A stretch of 64,000 nucleotides of DNA, from NCBI RefSeq assembly GCF_003171515.1, contig NC_089398.1, positions 744,001 to 808,000 on the forward strand, in the 5' to 3' direction. Position 1 is the first letter of the stretch; each line of letters starts with the position of its first letter. The translations under genes and the position numbers were made by a program. Under the pieces are notes generated by a model. It saw only the letters and a list, made by a program, of their open reading frames with translations, made no database searches and was not told where the DNA came from. Source of the stretch: Pyrenophora tritici-repentis (lineage: Eukaryota > Ascomycota > Dothideomycetes > Pleosporales > Pleosporaceae). Below, one piece after another: positions 46,926 through 57,810 of this stretch.

Positions 46926-47501
46926 CCCACCCGCGACGGTACATGCTTGGTGGCCTTTTAATCCGCTTTTTTTTCTTTTCAGAAAGTTTGTAATTAGTTA
47001 TACGTAATACAATAGAGTAATTCAGGTGACAGAAACGTAACGTCGTGGTGCTCATGATGTGTCTAGAATGCTTAACTACTAGCAGGGTGCCAGCCTCGTA
47101 TGAACAAGGCCAGTCCCTACAGTAACATATTTAGAACGCTAGACATGAATTCCAAAGTAGTCGTTTTTTGTTGTTTTGTCTTCTCAACCAACAACCGAGG
47201 TTGAACAGAACCGCCTCCTCATTAGTCATCTGAACGCCGTAGACGCCGATGGGTCATGCATCGCGGACGCGAACATGACAACAACCTTGGGAAGCGCTTT
47301 ATCCGTGGAGATGCCCGGAAAACTTCAGCGCATGTGACACAGATGACGTTCATGGTCGAATTAAGCCATCAATTGCTTGCAGGAGTACCAGCGCGATTCC
47401 GCCTACCAGAATCCCGAGGTCGTCACTTCCGTATGAGTGAGCCTTCACCACGTTCCTAGGCTATGCCATCGTTTGCGTCTCAATAAAAGTATAATTTCAA
47501 G
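46926..47501. other. Intergenic region
   Basis: 576 bp between two plus-strand genes: 3' flank of the glycosyltransferase and promoter of the nitronate monooxygenase (a CAATAAAAGT stretch lies ~15 bp before its ATG). No other feature seen. Confidence 0.45.
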
Positions 47502-48599
47502 ATGAATACAGTTCGCACAGCAATAAGCTCCGGCAGCGGCCGTGTGAAACTCACAAATGTCTTCCCTTGGATTACCTCGCCTTTCATTGTCGGAGCGCCA
47601 ATGCGCGTCATGTCTGGGCCTCATCTGGCGTTGGCCGTATCAAAAGCTGGCGGGCTGGGTTTTATCGGCCCTGGTGCGAAGCCAGAAGATACCGGTACAG
47701 ACCTCAAGACAGTTCGAGAGCTGCTGAACTCCGCGAAAGAAACCTCATTTCCAGGATGGTCTCAATCTGGGGAGAGGTTGCCCGTGGGCGTCGGGTTCCA
47801 GCTTTGGAACGGAGACCTTGATTCAGCGTCCAAGGCTGTAAAGGAGCATCAACCTTGTGCTGCATGGTTGTTTGCACCTCGTCATGGACAAAAGGAGCTT
47901 GACAAATGGACGGCGAGGCTGAGGGAGGTGTCTCCTAGTATTCACATTTGGATACAGATAGGAACTTTGAAAGAGAGTGTTGAAGCTGCGGAAAGCGCTC
48001 ATCGACCAAATGTGCTAGTCATACAAGGTGCAGAAGCAGGGGGTCATGGGAGGGCAACCGACGGCATGGGCATCATGGCCCTCTTTCCCGAGGTGGCAGA
48101 TCAAGTCTGCGACTCTGGTATGCTCTTGATTGCTGCTGGAGGTATTGCCGACGGTCGCGGCATAGCTGCTGCTCTTGCCCTCGGAGCGAATGGCGTAGCT
48201 ATGGGCACTCGGTTTCTCGCCTCCACCGAGGCCCGCATCAGCAAGGGATACCAGAAGGAAGTCGTGCGCGCCACCGATGGTGCTCAATCTACAACCAAAA
48301 CGATGCTGTACAATCACCTTCGAGGGACGATGGGCTGGCCTGAGCAGTACAGCCCTCGTGGAATTGTCAATAAGAGCTGGCAAGATCACCAAGCTGGTGT
48401 TCCGTTTGAGGAGCTGAAGAAACTCCACGACGAAGCTGCGAAGTCTGGGGATGACGGTTGGGGCCCGGATGGGAGATTGGCTACATACGCAGGGGCTGCG
48501 ATTGGACTTGTGCACAGTGTTGAAGATGCCGGTGTTCTGGTGAAACGCTTACAAGATGAGACGGTAGCAATCATCAAAAGTCTGCACAGCAATATGTAA
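47502..48599 (+). CDS. Nitronate monooxygenase (2-nitropropane dioxygenase-like)
   Basis: A single-exon 365-residue FMN-dependent TIM-barrel enzyme that oxidatively denitrifies alkyl nitronates such as propionate 3-nitronate. The N-terminus has SPFIVGAPMRVMSGPHLALA and SKAGGLGFIGPG, the flavin-binding start of the family. The catalytic/FMN region VIQGAEAGGHGR contains the expected His, followed by LLIAAGGIADGRGIAAALAL and GANGVAMGTRFLAS, which bind the FMN phosphate. The C-terminal region ends with the family substrate-lid helices. It lies ~700 bp upstream of an MFS transporter on the same strand. Nitronate detoxification is inferred from family, not shown. Confidence 0.93.
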   Translation: MNTVRTAISSGSGRVKLTNVFPWITSPFIVGAPMRVMSGPHLALAVSKAGGLGFIGPGAKPEDTGTDLKTVRELLNSAKETSFPGWSQSGERLPVGVGFQLWNGDLDSASKAVKEHQPCAAWLFAPRHGQKELDKWTARLREVSPSIHIWIQIGTLKESVEAAESAHRPNVLVIQGAEAGGHGRATDGMGIMALFPEVADQVCDSGMLLIAAGGIADGRGIAAALALGANGVAMGTRFLASTEARISKGYQKEVVRATDGAQSTTKTMLYNHLRGTMGWPEQYSPRGIVNKSWQDHQAGVPFEELKKLHDEAAKSGDDGWGPDGRLATYAGAAIGLVHSVEDAGVLVKRLQDETVAIIKSLHSNM

Positions 48600-49283
48600 A
48601 GGCAATGGATGGATACTCAACAGCTTTTAGAAAAGCTTTTGGAGGGCCGTTGCGTCTGCAATACCATCGCGATACGAATAATGAAACATATGATATTTCG
48701 GGGCCGTCAAATGACATTCTGTGGTATACTCATCCAAAGAGATCGCACCGCTCATGCAGATGAAAAGGCAAATGTCAGGTCTTTGAGCAACTATAGCAGA
48801 CTTCGCCATCCTTTACCGGTGCCCGTCTCCATCTTGCCACACGTGCATGGCATCTGCACTCACAAATATTGTAACACACTACCAGTCAGCAATCTTCTAA
48901 GCTCTTCCTGTAGTAATATGTTCCACTTGTTATTGCTCATACAAACCTGTGGTGCTCGCAAACCTGACTAGGTCCGATCTACCAAAGGCTGGTCGTGGCG
49001 GGGCAGGCCTAGACGCACTTGCTCCACTCAATGTCTTCCTGCCGATAGGGCGCACTTACTATCGCTCAACACGCCTTGTGCATATATTTGCTGTCATACA
49101 TGCGTGTTGCGCCGCGCTAATCTACTGGATGAGGATTAGAAATCCAGTGTTGATGTATAAGGTTGTGGGCGATGGCCATACTTTATCAGTGTGAGCAAAT
49201 CTTGGCTCGCGTTACAGGCACTTGACGCAAGTGTTACCAGTTTCTTGAAACGCATAAGAAGAGGGAGTTAAAGAGTAGTCGAG
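48600..49283. other. Intergenic region
   Basis: 684 bp between the nitronate monooxygenase and the MFS transporter, with no supported gene. It should hold the 3' end of one and the promoter of the other. Confidence 0.45.
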
Positions 49284-50777
49284 ATGGACCCAATTGCCAA
49301 TCCTACAGCTGTTCAGATACACGGCGTACAGAGTGTGAGCGACAGCAGAATGCAGACAGAACCAGAGGAAATTTGGAGTGATCTGAGACACACAATGTCA
49401 AGACTTACTGGACGGTCGAAGGCCGGCAGCGACATAAGGAAGTCTACACATCAAGAGATGGAAGTTCCCTCACAGGGACGGACTCGGTCGCATCGAACGA
49501 AGAAGATTGATGAGTTGGGTGAAGAAGAGTCGGGGATACCAATTGTGGATGCTGAGGATGACTTTCCAGAGGGCGGTCTGCGTGCTTGGCTTGTTGTCGC
49601 ATCGGCGTGGTTGATGCTGTTCCCTTCATTCGGATTTATGGTTTCTATTGGGACGTTACAGGATTACTGGGGTCAGAATCAGCTCAAGGATATGTCGGCA
49701 AGAGATATTGGCTGGATACCGTCGGTCTTTGTGTATCTTTCACTCGCGCTGGGAATCTGGGTGGGACCGCTGTTCGATCGATACGGACCGAGATGGATTG
49801 CACTGATTGGAAGTGTAGCCTTCCTGCTCATGATCTTCTTGCTTGCTGAGTGCAACAACTTCTGGCAGATGATTCTTTGCTGCGGCATATTGGGAGGTTT
49901 CTCTGGTGCAATGCTGACCACGACGAGTCTGGCAGTGGTTGCGCATTGGTTCAAGGAACGTCGTGGTCTTGCGCAAGGTATCGCCATGATGGGTAGCTCC
50001 GCTGCCGGTTTGACCATTCCTCTGGTGTTACGAACAACCCTCCCAAAGTACGGGTATACTTGGTCACTCCGCATCCTGGGCTTTACCTTCCTGTTCTGCT
50101 TCATCATCGCCAATATACTGATGAAAGCTCGTATCCCGCCATCAGCCGCAGCGAAGAACAAAGCCATCATCTCGTTTTCCATATACGGTGATTTGAGACT
50201 GAGTCTTTTAACTCTCACCGTGTTTGGTTTCGAGATCGTCTTGTTTGGAGGCTTGGGAATCTTGCCCACGTACGCAACGTTGAGCACCGACTTTCCACCA
50301 GATACAGGCTTCTACCTTATCTCAGTACTTAACGGAGTCTCTTGCCTTGGACGCCTGCTCCCAGGATATGCTGCAGATAAGATTGGACGATTCAATACGC
50401 TTTTAGTTATGATCATCTTCACTCTTCTCTGGATGCTGGTACTCTGGTTGCCTCTTGGTACAAAATCGCTACCGGCACTCTACGCTTTTGCGGCACTCTT
50501 CGGATTCGGTACAGGCTCCTGGATGGCTCTAACGCCTGCATGTGTAGGGCAGTTGTGCAGGGCGGAAGAGTTTGGCAGGTACTACGGAAGCATGTACTTT
50601 ATCGCTTCTCTCGCGACACTGGTTTGCATTCCCATCAGTGGAGAACTCGTAGAGACGGTTGGACCACAGCCGATGGTGGCTTTCTTCTGTGCGATTCTTG
50701 GGTTGAGTCTGATTAGCTTTATGTTTAGTAGGTGGGCATGTGTGGGAAGGCGCTGGACGTTGAAGGTAAAAGTGTAG
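49284..50777 (+). CDS. MFS transporter, monocarboxylate-porter (SLC16-like) type
   Basis: An intronless 497-residue protein with a ~95-residue hydrophilic N-terminus and 12 predicted transmembrane helices. The start of helix 1, FPEGGLRAWLVVASAWLML, is the fungal form of the monocarboxylate-porter signature (D/E-G-G-x-x-A/G-W). The cytoplasmic loop between helices 2 and 3 shows GPLFDRYGPRWIALIGS, the MFS motif A equivalent, and the central 6-7 loop is followed by DKIGRFNTLL. AHWFKERRGLAQGIAMMGSS is the helix 4-5 region. These fungal members mostly lack proven substrates; some are in secondary-metabolite clusters. Its neighbour is a nitronate monooxygenase, so a role in organic-acid or nitro-compound traffic is conceivable. 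Confidence 0.92.
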   Translation: MDPIANPTAVQIHGVQSVSDSRMQTEPEEIWSDLRHTMSRLTGRSKAGSDIRKSTHQEMEVPSQGRTRSHRTKKIDELGEEESGIPIVDAEDDFPEGGLRAWLVVASAWLMLFPSFGFMVSIGTLQDYWGQNQLKDMSARDIGWIPSVFVYLSLALGIWVGPLFDRYGPRWIALIGSVAFLLMIFLLAECNNFWQMILCCGILGGFSGAMLTTTSLAVVAHWFKERRGLAQGIAMMGSSAAGLTIPLVLRTTLPKYGYTWSLRILGFTFLFCFIIANILMKARIPPSAAAKNKAIISFSIYGDLRLSLLTLTVFGFEIVLFGGLGILPTYATLSTDFPPDTGFYLISVLNGVSCLGRLLPGYAADKIGRFNTLLVMIIFTLLWMLVLWLPLGTKSLPALYAFAALFGFGTGSWMALTPACVGQLCRAEEFGRYYGSMYFIASLATLVCIPISGELVETVGPQPMVAFFCAILGLSLISFMFSRWACVGRRWTLKVKV

Positions 50778-51979
50778 GCGACAGAAGTTGTTGTGGGGTG
50801 ACAGTTGATTCTTCTTACTATCCAGAGATAAGTATCGCAATTGTCAATGTGCCAATTTGAATGATGCATGAGAAGAGGCATTGCAGATTGTCATGAGAAT
50901 CGTCTAAAGCGGTTGAGTCCTGTCCTCTGTCGCCCACCCATTTCCCCAATGCGGAAGGATCGCGTGTACCTGGAGATTCCCGCAGTTCTCCCGCCAACGA
51001 ATGCATGTACTTAACGAACTCTTTTACCAACAATTGCTTAGCAAATAATAGAAGATACACCAAAAGTATGTCAGAGAAGACGCGATGCTTTCCTCAAGTC
51101 GCATTCCTCGGGCGCGGTGGTCCCTGCACCGCCAAGCCCCTCGCTCCACAAAAACCGAAAGAGCCTTCAACAACACCCATCCCACATCAACACCGACGCG
51201 CACCCCAAACGATGCTTCGTGTCATGCATCAGTACTGCTCACGATAATGCGCCATTCAATATCTCACTAACCTCTGTTGTCGCCCTGCCACCAACGCGCA
51301 ATCAACCAGGTACGTAGCTCTTCCTTATTCCCTCTACACAGCTCGAAATGATGAATATCATAAATCACAAGTTTCAAGACGGATCGGAGAGACTTTTCAC
51401 GGGTCTTATTGAATGAGTATTTCCTTACTGATACCTCGAGTTCACACATCACTTGCATTTCACACATCTTTTCAGACCGACATCGCTGACAAAGACCTCT
51501 TCATCACAGAACCAGACTTCCAACATGAGATATATATTTTCATTCATAGCATTCATCCAATAATACCTAGCTTCCATGCTCCGCCTTTGTTCCCCTCCCT
51601 CCTTCCCTTATGTATATAGATATCTGTCTGTCCGTGAGAAAACAAATGCGGTGAATAAAGTTAACAATACGGATACTACTGTACAACAACAATAAGAGAA
51701 GCCTAAGCTATGGAAACCAGAAACGGAAAAATACTGTTTCGCGAAGAGCGAAATGCAAAGCCGTTCAGCGCCGCCCCGAGCCCTCCTTCCATATCCGTCC
51801 ATCCAACCACCCATATCCGTGCCTTACATACCGAGCATTGAGAGACATGCTTGTAATTTTTTCCCTAGAATTTTGAAAGTGTGCGCCGTGGTTCACGAGG
51901 TTAACGAGAGAGACGTCCACATTGAGTAGACCATTGCCTTATTTGTTGCTGCAAGGATTGTCGACAGTCTGTTGATCGT
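50778..51979. other. Intergenic region
   Basis: 1.2 kb between genes that end toward each other. Frames here are short and lack domains. A pyrimidine/purine asymmetric stretch lies at 51560-51620. Nothing else seen. Confidence 0.5.
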
Positions 51980-53030
51980 CTAAGCCTTGTTTCGGCCACT
52001 GCGACGCGGTTGGCCGTCAGCAGTAGCGGCCTTCTTAGGCTCCTTCTTCTTCTTTGCGGTTTCCTTCTTCTCCTTCTTGGGACGGCCACCTTTCTTAGGG
52101 GCGGGCTTGGTCTCAGCCTTCTCTTCGCCTTCCGCCTCGGCGTCATCAGTCTTTGTCTTCTTCTCTGCAGGCTTATCATTGTCGGCGTCAGCACCGTTAT
52201 TCTTAGCAGGCGATTCCTCGGCCTTGCGCTTGGAGCCGGTCTTGGGAGCGTCCTCTTTCTTGTCGGTCGTGGGCTTCTCGTTAGACTTGTCCTCTGTGGC
52301 ATCCTTCTCGGTCTCTTCCTTTGATTCTGCCTTGGACTCCTCTGCCTTGGAGTCGCCATTAGTCGTAGGCTCTTCCTTATTCTCCTCGGCAGCCGGTGCA
52401 TCTTTCATCTCTTCATCCTTCTTTTCCTCCTCAGCTGACTTGTCTTCGTCTTTCTTCTCCTCTTCTGCTGGCTTTTCCTCGTCGTTCTTCTCCTCCGCTG
52501 CCGACTTGTCCTCAGCCTTGTTTTCTGAATCTGCTGGCTTATCCTCTTTCTTCTCTTCGTCCTTCTTGTCTTCTTCCTTGGAGTCGCCGTTGGTCTGGGC
52601 ACCGTTGGCACCATCGGCCTTTTCCTCGATTTCAAGTTCGGACGCGCGCTTTACAACATCGTTACCAGACCTCTCGACGTGAACTGCAGGGTTCTCCGGA
52701 TCGGCATTCTTCTTAATAGTGTTGCCGCGGTTTGACTCGATGGCAAGTTCACCTTGCTCCTTGACTTCACCAATGGTGCCGCTGGGCTTTCCTGAACCCC
52801 AGTTCCATGAGACTGATGAAAGATACGTTAGCTAATGTCCCGTATGGCTAGAAGGGAGGGATCGTGGATGCGATCTCGCCTTCGAGAACGCGCGGCGATG
52901 CGCCATTTGCGCGCTAGTGCGTTTGATGCGCCGGGCAAAGGTTTGCCATGCGCGCGTTTGGGTTGAGAAGAAGCGAATGTAACAAGAAGCGCATACCTTT
53001 GTCTCCTTGCTGGATCTCAGTGTCTGTCAT
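51980..53030 (-). CDS. HVA1-type Tudor-domain protein with acidic/Lys-rich tail
   Basis: Two exons on the minus strand, 53030-52997 and 52812-51980, with a 184-nt intron, give 288 residues. Exon 1 encodes MTDTEIQQGDK and exon 2 continues VSWNWGSGKPSGTIGEV ... SNRGNTIKKNADPENPAV ... GNDVVKRASELE, the short Tudor-like fold named after the hypervirulence-associated protein HVA1 (DUF2945). The rest is a long low-complexity segment with repeated EEKKDE-type units (about residues 85-180), then a bipartite basic stretch and a C-terminal GRPKKEKKE ... RRSGRNKA resembling an AT-hook/NLS. This suggests a nuclear or chromatin-linked protein. The repeated codons make the antisense strand open too, giving misleading Ser-rich frames. 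Confidence 0.82.
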
Positions 53031-53548
53031 TGTGTATGTTACTCAACAATCGTAAGTGGTATGAGATGACGTTATGCTTTCGCAAAATAGCCTTCAGCGT
53101 CGCAGTTATCGAATGAAGTCGCAATTGAAGCGCGTGAAGTTGGTAACAATGGTGTTGTGAATAGGGGAGATGGCGCAAGTAGTGGAAAGCGACGCGACGT
53201 GTGGTGTGGAAGAAGAAGGAAGAAAGAATGAAGGAATACGAGCGCTGGGAATTGAGCTCGAAGATCGGAAGTCGCGATGCCGAAGTTTGATTGGATGCCC
53301 TGACCCACAAACGTGCAAGTTCCCGGGGAAGGTGGCTGGCAGATCGGAACACCGGCGTCATCTGTGGGTCTGTGCGCGTTGCCAAACATATCCTCGGGTT
53401 TAGTTTGATGCGATTCGCGAGGAGGACAGCGTCTTACAGGAGAAATTTATGATAATAGAAGAGTGAGAATATGATTCGGAGGCAAAAACTGTCTAAATCA
53501 CTTCTATTTGAGGATGAACTACAACACAACCAAACAAAAGCCTGTGAT
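53031..53548. other. Intergenic: promoter of HVA1-type gene and 3' flank of PAQR gene
   Basis: 518 bp between two minus-strand genes. It contains the HVA1-type promoter and the 3' end of nothing else. No TATA box is assigned with confidence. Confidence 0.4.
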
Positions 53549-54493
53549 CTACGATCCGATCGCGCCTTCTAGAACATTCTTCATGCCACCCATCTTTTGG
53601 CTGTGCGCAAAGTCGAATGCCTTCACCAAGCCCATGAGGTGACTTGCTGCTGCTAGTACGACCAGAACATGGAAGATCTGGTGACTTGAGCCCCAAATAT
53701 CGTACTTCCCTGGACTCCACTTCTCAGGTACTCTAGCAGCGTAGATGGCGGCACCAGCGATATACAGGACCCCCTGCAAAACGACCCAATCCAGCCCAAT
53801 ACTCTCCCGCATATGCTCGACTCCATATAAGCGAATGCCATGAACTACAGGAAACACAGCCGAGAGACCCATGAGCACGAACATCAATGCTCGAAACGGC
53901 CTCAGAGCGGGTGTGCGGAACTTGGGATGCGTCGATACAATGGATGTGCCGGCTGCCAGAGTCGTGATCATTGTCCAATAAGTCTTCCTCAGCTCTGGCT
54001 GCTCTCCGAAACCATAGTATAGGACCGGTACGAAGCTTCCCCAGATCAAGAAGACGATGCCCAGATAATCCAGCTTGTTGCCCCATACGGCGACTTCGTG
54101 TGAATGATTCTGTATGGTGTGATAGGTTCCGCTCATGCCCAGGCAAGCAATTGCTCCAGAGAAGTAACAGCCAAACGCGTAGATGTCTTCGCGAGTGGCC
54201 GTTTCGTAACGAGGCTCAAGAGTTTGATAGAGAACTACACCGGAGATGGCGGCTAGAAGGGCTCCGATAAGATGAGTGTAGATATTGACAGTTTCGTTGT
54301 GCAGATAACCAAGGCTTTTCCATGATTTGGCGTAGGAATTTGATTGAGCGCGGTAACCGGATCGGATGTAGTGATTGTCTTGCTGCCATGGCGAGATTTC
54401 ATGCCATAGCAATATCAACTTTTCCCCGACCTTTTGCTCCAGCTCTTTCCCTTTGGTTGCGGCTGTCGAAGCTGCCTCTTTTGCGGTATCCAT
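53549..54493 (-). CDS. PAQR / Izh / hemolysin-III family membrane protein
   Basis: A single-exon 314-residue seven-helix protein of the adiponectin-receptor-like family; yeast Izh proteins affect zinc and sterol homeostasis. The N-terminal helix is amphipathic and charged. Zinc-site motifs typical of PAQR proteins are present: SLGYLHNETVNIYTHLIGA in helix 1, SGTYHTIQNHS in helix 2/3 and GSSHQIFHVLVVLAAASH in the last helix, which together supply the Ser/His/Asp-like ligands. Hydrophobic segments are evenly spaced along residues 70-295. The start at 54493 (MDTAKEAAS) follows a CT-rich leader. Ligand and signalling role cannot be read from sequence. Confidence 0.92.
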   Translation of the reverse strand: MDTAKEAASTAATKGKELEQKVGEKLILLWHEISPWQQDNHYIRSGYRAQSNSYAKSWKSLGYLHNETVNIYTHLIGALLAAISGVVLYQTLEPRYETATREDIYAFGCYFSGAIACLGMSGTYHTIQNHSHEVAVWGNKLDYLGIVFLIWGSFVPVLYYGFGEQPELRKTYWTMITTLAAGTSIVSTHPKFRTPALRPFRALMFVLMGLSAVFPVVHGIRLYGVEHMRESIGLDWVVLQGVLYIAGAAIYAARVPEKWSPGKYDIWGSSHQIFHVLVVLAAASHLMGLVKAFDFAHSQKMGGMKNVLEGAIGS

Positions 54494-54952
54494 GTTCTCG
54501 TTGTACTAAAGACAGAGGATGAATAAGAAGATATATAGCAATGCGGAGATGTGAATGTTCATGTAGAGGAAATCTGGAGTTCACATGTCATGCAGCGGCT
54601 TCTCGAATACCTAGGTACCTTCTAGGACCCCTACCAGACTATGCCACATCTGGTGGACCTTGCGAGGACAGCACGCGTTTCGTAACTCTATCATACGTGT
54701 ATTGGGAAGATCGCAACGCTTCGGTATTCTGAATGTCGCATCACGTCAGTTTGGCGGAGAGAGCTCGGGGTGGAAGTAGTGCGGCAGCGTGCTCAAGTGT
54801 GCCCCTCCATCCCACCTTCTAACCCCCCTGCGCAACTGCTTCTACAAACCCAGCATGGGTCGCGATTGTCCTCGGTGCCAGATACAGCCATGATAATCGC
54901 GTTTGACATAACTTGAGCTTCACCTCCCTCCCTGCCTCTACCTACCAGCGCG
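54494..54952. promoter_or_regulatory. Bidirectional promoter region, PAQR / CSN8-domain gene
   Basis: 459 bp between divergent starts. The right part is CT-rich (CTCCCTCCCTGCCTC) just before the ATG at 54953, typical of fungal leaders. No TATA box is clear. Confidence 0.4.
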
Positions 54953-56024
54953 ATGAAGTCCTCAGACCCCGCCCGTCCCAGCAGCCGTCGCGCCGCCTCC
55001 GGGGCATGGAACCGCCTCAAGCCTGTCCGCGAAGATGTCCTGGAGACATACGGGCTGCCCTCAAAGGGCGAGACACGGTACCAACAACTCGATCTCGGAT
55101 AGCCTATCAAATCACTGATCCCCCAGGCTGAACGACTTCAAAACCCAAGAAGTATACTTCAACCGAATCATCGAACGCTACATGAAACTCTGCGCCCTCA
55201 ACCGCGAAGAACTCGACCGTCTCTTCGCCTCCGTCAGCGTCCCCTCAGACGCCACAGCCGCAGATACAAAGGCCAACGAAACAAGTAAACTCACATCCTC
55301 GTTCTCCTCGCTCTCGCTATCCAAGCACGCGCCTCCGGAACACCAAGCCGCCAGTCGACCACCCCTCGCTACAGCGTCCACAAATACTAGCAACATACAT
55401 CCTATACCGCAGAAAGCGTTTGCACCCTCGATAACAGAGTTGGCAACGGTACTGGCTTCGTTGCGTAAACTCCGTGAAGCAATAACCGCGTCGAGTCGGA
55501 GTGACGCCTTCACCCTCCGCGCATACACCTTCGCCATCCACGTGTCCGTCCTGTGTCATGACTGGAACTCATATCTACCATCCCTACTCTCGCTACTCAA
55601 TACAATTCATCCCCGGAACCCGCTGTCGCCGTCGACACTGCACGAGTTTGTAGGCCTCTTGATTCTCGATCAGGCGTGTCGGCAGTCTGATTTCTCGGGC
55701 GCGCGGGCAACGAAATTGGCATACGGGTATAAGGATTGGAGGGTGGAGAAGGTGCTCAAGTGTCTGGTGGCGGATGATTACGTGGGGTTTTGGCGGGTGA
55801 GGAGAGCGGTGGATGGGTATCAGAGGAGTGTTATGGAGTGGGCTGATGGGGGCGTAAGGGTGCATGCGTTGAAGTGTCTGGGCAAAAGTTATTTGAGTGC
55901 TGATAGAAGGTTTGTGGAGAGGTGTACGGATCGGAGGTGGGAAGAGTTGGTGGAAGATGGGGTGGGGTGGGCACTGAGCGCTGACGGGGAGAAGGTTATG
56001 ATCAAGAAGCCAAAAGGAGCTTGA
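54953..56024 (+). CDS. CSN8/PSMD8/EIF3K-domain protein
   Basis: Two exons, 54953-55077 and 55127-56024, with a 49-nt intron, encode 340 residues. Exon 1 (MKSSDPARPSSRRAASGAW ... DVLETYGLPSKGET) joins exon 2 (RLNDFKTQEVYFNRIIERYM). A disordered Ser/Ala/Pro stretch (residues about 75-130) is followed by a helical domain: LRKLREAITASSRSDAFTLR, LCHDWNSYLPSLLSLLN, FVGLLILDQACR, DDYVGFWRVRRAV and MEWADGGVRVHALKCLGKSY. This is the helical-repeat plus winged-helix layout of PF10075, shared by COP9 subunit 8, Rpn12 and eIF3k. Which complex it serves is unclear; it is too divergent for me to call Rpn12 or CSN8. Confidence 0.72.
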
Positions 56025-56129
56025 TGGTGTAGATACCCTAGCCTATGTTGGAACACGTATTGTGAAGTTTCCCAGGCATATTTCATTGCGTCGAATGGGG
56101 TATCATTATAACTTTTAGATCAAATCGCA

Positions 56130-57534
56130 TCACTCCTCCATTTCCTCGTCTTCGCCATCTTCACCAGCATCTGCCGCGTCCTGCCAGACATCATCATCCA
56201 TATCATAATCGTCCAGATCATCCATCTCCTCGTCCTCATCATCGTCTCCTTCGCCCTCTTCTGGGTTCTCGCCCCTTGCAGCAGCCTTTTCTTTCCTCTT
56301 CTTTTCCACATTCTCCTTTTGTATGCGCCGCCTCTCCTCCTTCTCCTTGTTCCTCTGTGCCCACTTCTTCTCTAGTTCCTGTTGTTCTGCCTTGGTCTTT
56401 GTGATGAACTCATGCCACAGGATCCTACCGCCACACACATCCTCCTCGACCTTTGTGAGGCGAAGCTTCATGCGAGGGCCGAGCTCGACGAGTTTGACGG
56501 CGCGCTTCTCGACACGGGGCTTGGAGCCGCGAGCTCGTGCGTGAGACGTCTCGTCGCCAGCCTTGAGCTTCTCCTTTTCGCGACGCGACAGGACCTTTTG
56601 CCGTACGGGTGCTGTGACTTCCACCTCGGCGTCCGTATCCTGTTCCGTGTCGGAGGCGGATGTATATCCTGCCGCTGAGGGATCCAGCATATAGTCTGCG
56701 ACGTCCTCTAGCTTTCCAAGATTAGGTAGTGCGCTCTTCTTCTTTTCCTTGCTGCCTATCAACTTCTCTGCCGCGTATAGCCTTCGGATCGCCTTGGGCA
56801 CGCCTGTGACCTTTGTAGTGATAGCATAGTGTCTTAGGCTTATTGTGACGGAGCCTGTGTCGTCTGAAGGAGGTTCGCGGTTGAGGAGGAGCACGCGCTT
56901 GATCGAATGGAGGGGTGTGGTGTGGGGTTGGATAGGAGGGAAGAGGCCCTGGAACATGTCTGTCACGAGCTTCTCCAGATGCTTCGGCGGTGCCTTTTCG
57001 CCCATACTTTCCCTCTGCGTATCGGTTGTTAAGAAGTTGTTCATAACAAGCAGCGGAGCAACCTATAAGATTAGCCTCTATACTATGTAGAAAGATAGTA
57101 CAAATATTATAGGGAAACCTTACGAGGTAGTCTTGAGCCCCAGCTCGCGGGCGTCTCATCGAATGGATAATGTCTTTGCAGAGACTGTAGTTCTCTACTC
57201 GGAAATGGAGAGTCGGACCGCGCGGCGTTCGACAGAGGCGAAGATTTGTGTTTCCAGATTCTGAGCGAGAAAATAGAAGCAAATGTGAGACTCCAAGCGG
57301 TCCGCACATGACCAGGTAGTCCTTGAGCTTGTTCGCCCGTCGCTCTTTGAGGCGGATAGCTGTGTCTGGTTCAAGGCAATGCCTAACATCATTGACCAGG
57401 TCGCTGACCGACTTTCCAACTTCTTGAGCGCCAATGCGAATTACCATGGACTTGGGGCCTGCCTGGGGCTTCTTGGCCAGCTCCTTGTCCTTTGCAGACT
57501 GCTTCTTCCTCGCGGTTCCTCTTCCACGGGCCAT
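56130..57534 (-). CDS. SSF1: Ribosome biogenesis protein SSF1 (Peter Pan / Brix family)
   Basis: Needed for assembly of the 60S subunit and 27S pre-rRNA processing in the nucleolus. Two exons on the minus strand, 57534-57124 and 57062-56130, give 447 residues; the intron is 61 nt. The N-terminus is basic (MARGRGTARKKQSAKDKEL). The Brix domain runs from about residue 28 to 295: MVIRIGAQEVGKSVSDLVND ... CGPLGVSHLLLFSRSE ... PRGPTLHFRVENYSL, then LVAPLLVMNNF rebuilt across the intron, and ISLRHYAITTKVTGVPKAIR. The C-terminal third has a coiled coil (EQQELEKKWAQRNKEKEERR) and a long acidic tail. The acidic-basic alternation is normal for the family. Confidence 0.95.
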
Positions 57535-57810
57535 AGTGACGGCTTAAAGTTTCCGTTTGTATTTAAAGGTCGAATCAGGTATTTGCGCTGAAATGTGCGA
57601 CGAAATTCTTCCCAATGTTGGTGCGTGCGAAAGAATGGCACTCGTGTTGTAGAAAGTCGTCGTGATCGTCTGTTGAAGCCAGCTCCAGTCGCATGGGGTC
57701 GCGAAACTTTTCTGTGGGTCTGCTAGCCTCGGTCCGCCAAGATTTCGCAATCCAGTCGGTATCAGCCAAAAGTTGTCGCACGCCTCTCACCATTCATTCT
57801 TTACACCGAA
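57535..57810. promoter_or_regulatory. Bidirectional promoter region, SSF1 / RRP3
   Basis: 276 bp between divergent starts of two ribosome-assembly genes. A GAAACTTTTC string near 57702 faintly recalls the yeast RRPE element, but no clear PAC or RRPE site is present. Co-regulation is inferred from function and arrangement. Confidence 0.45.

Noticed and set aside
51987..52682. 231-codon Ser/Phe-rich frame opposite the HVA1-type gene
   Set aside because: It is the complement of repeated GAG/AAG codons; the minus-strand gene explains the open frame.
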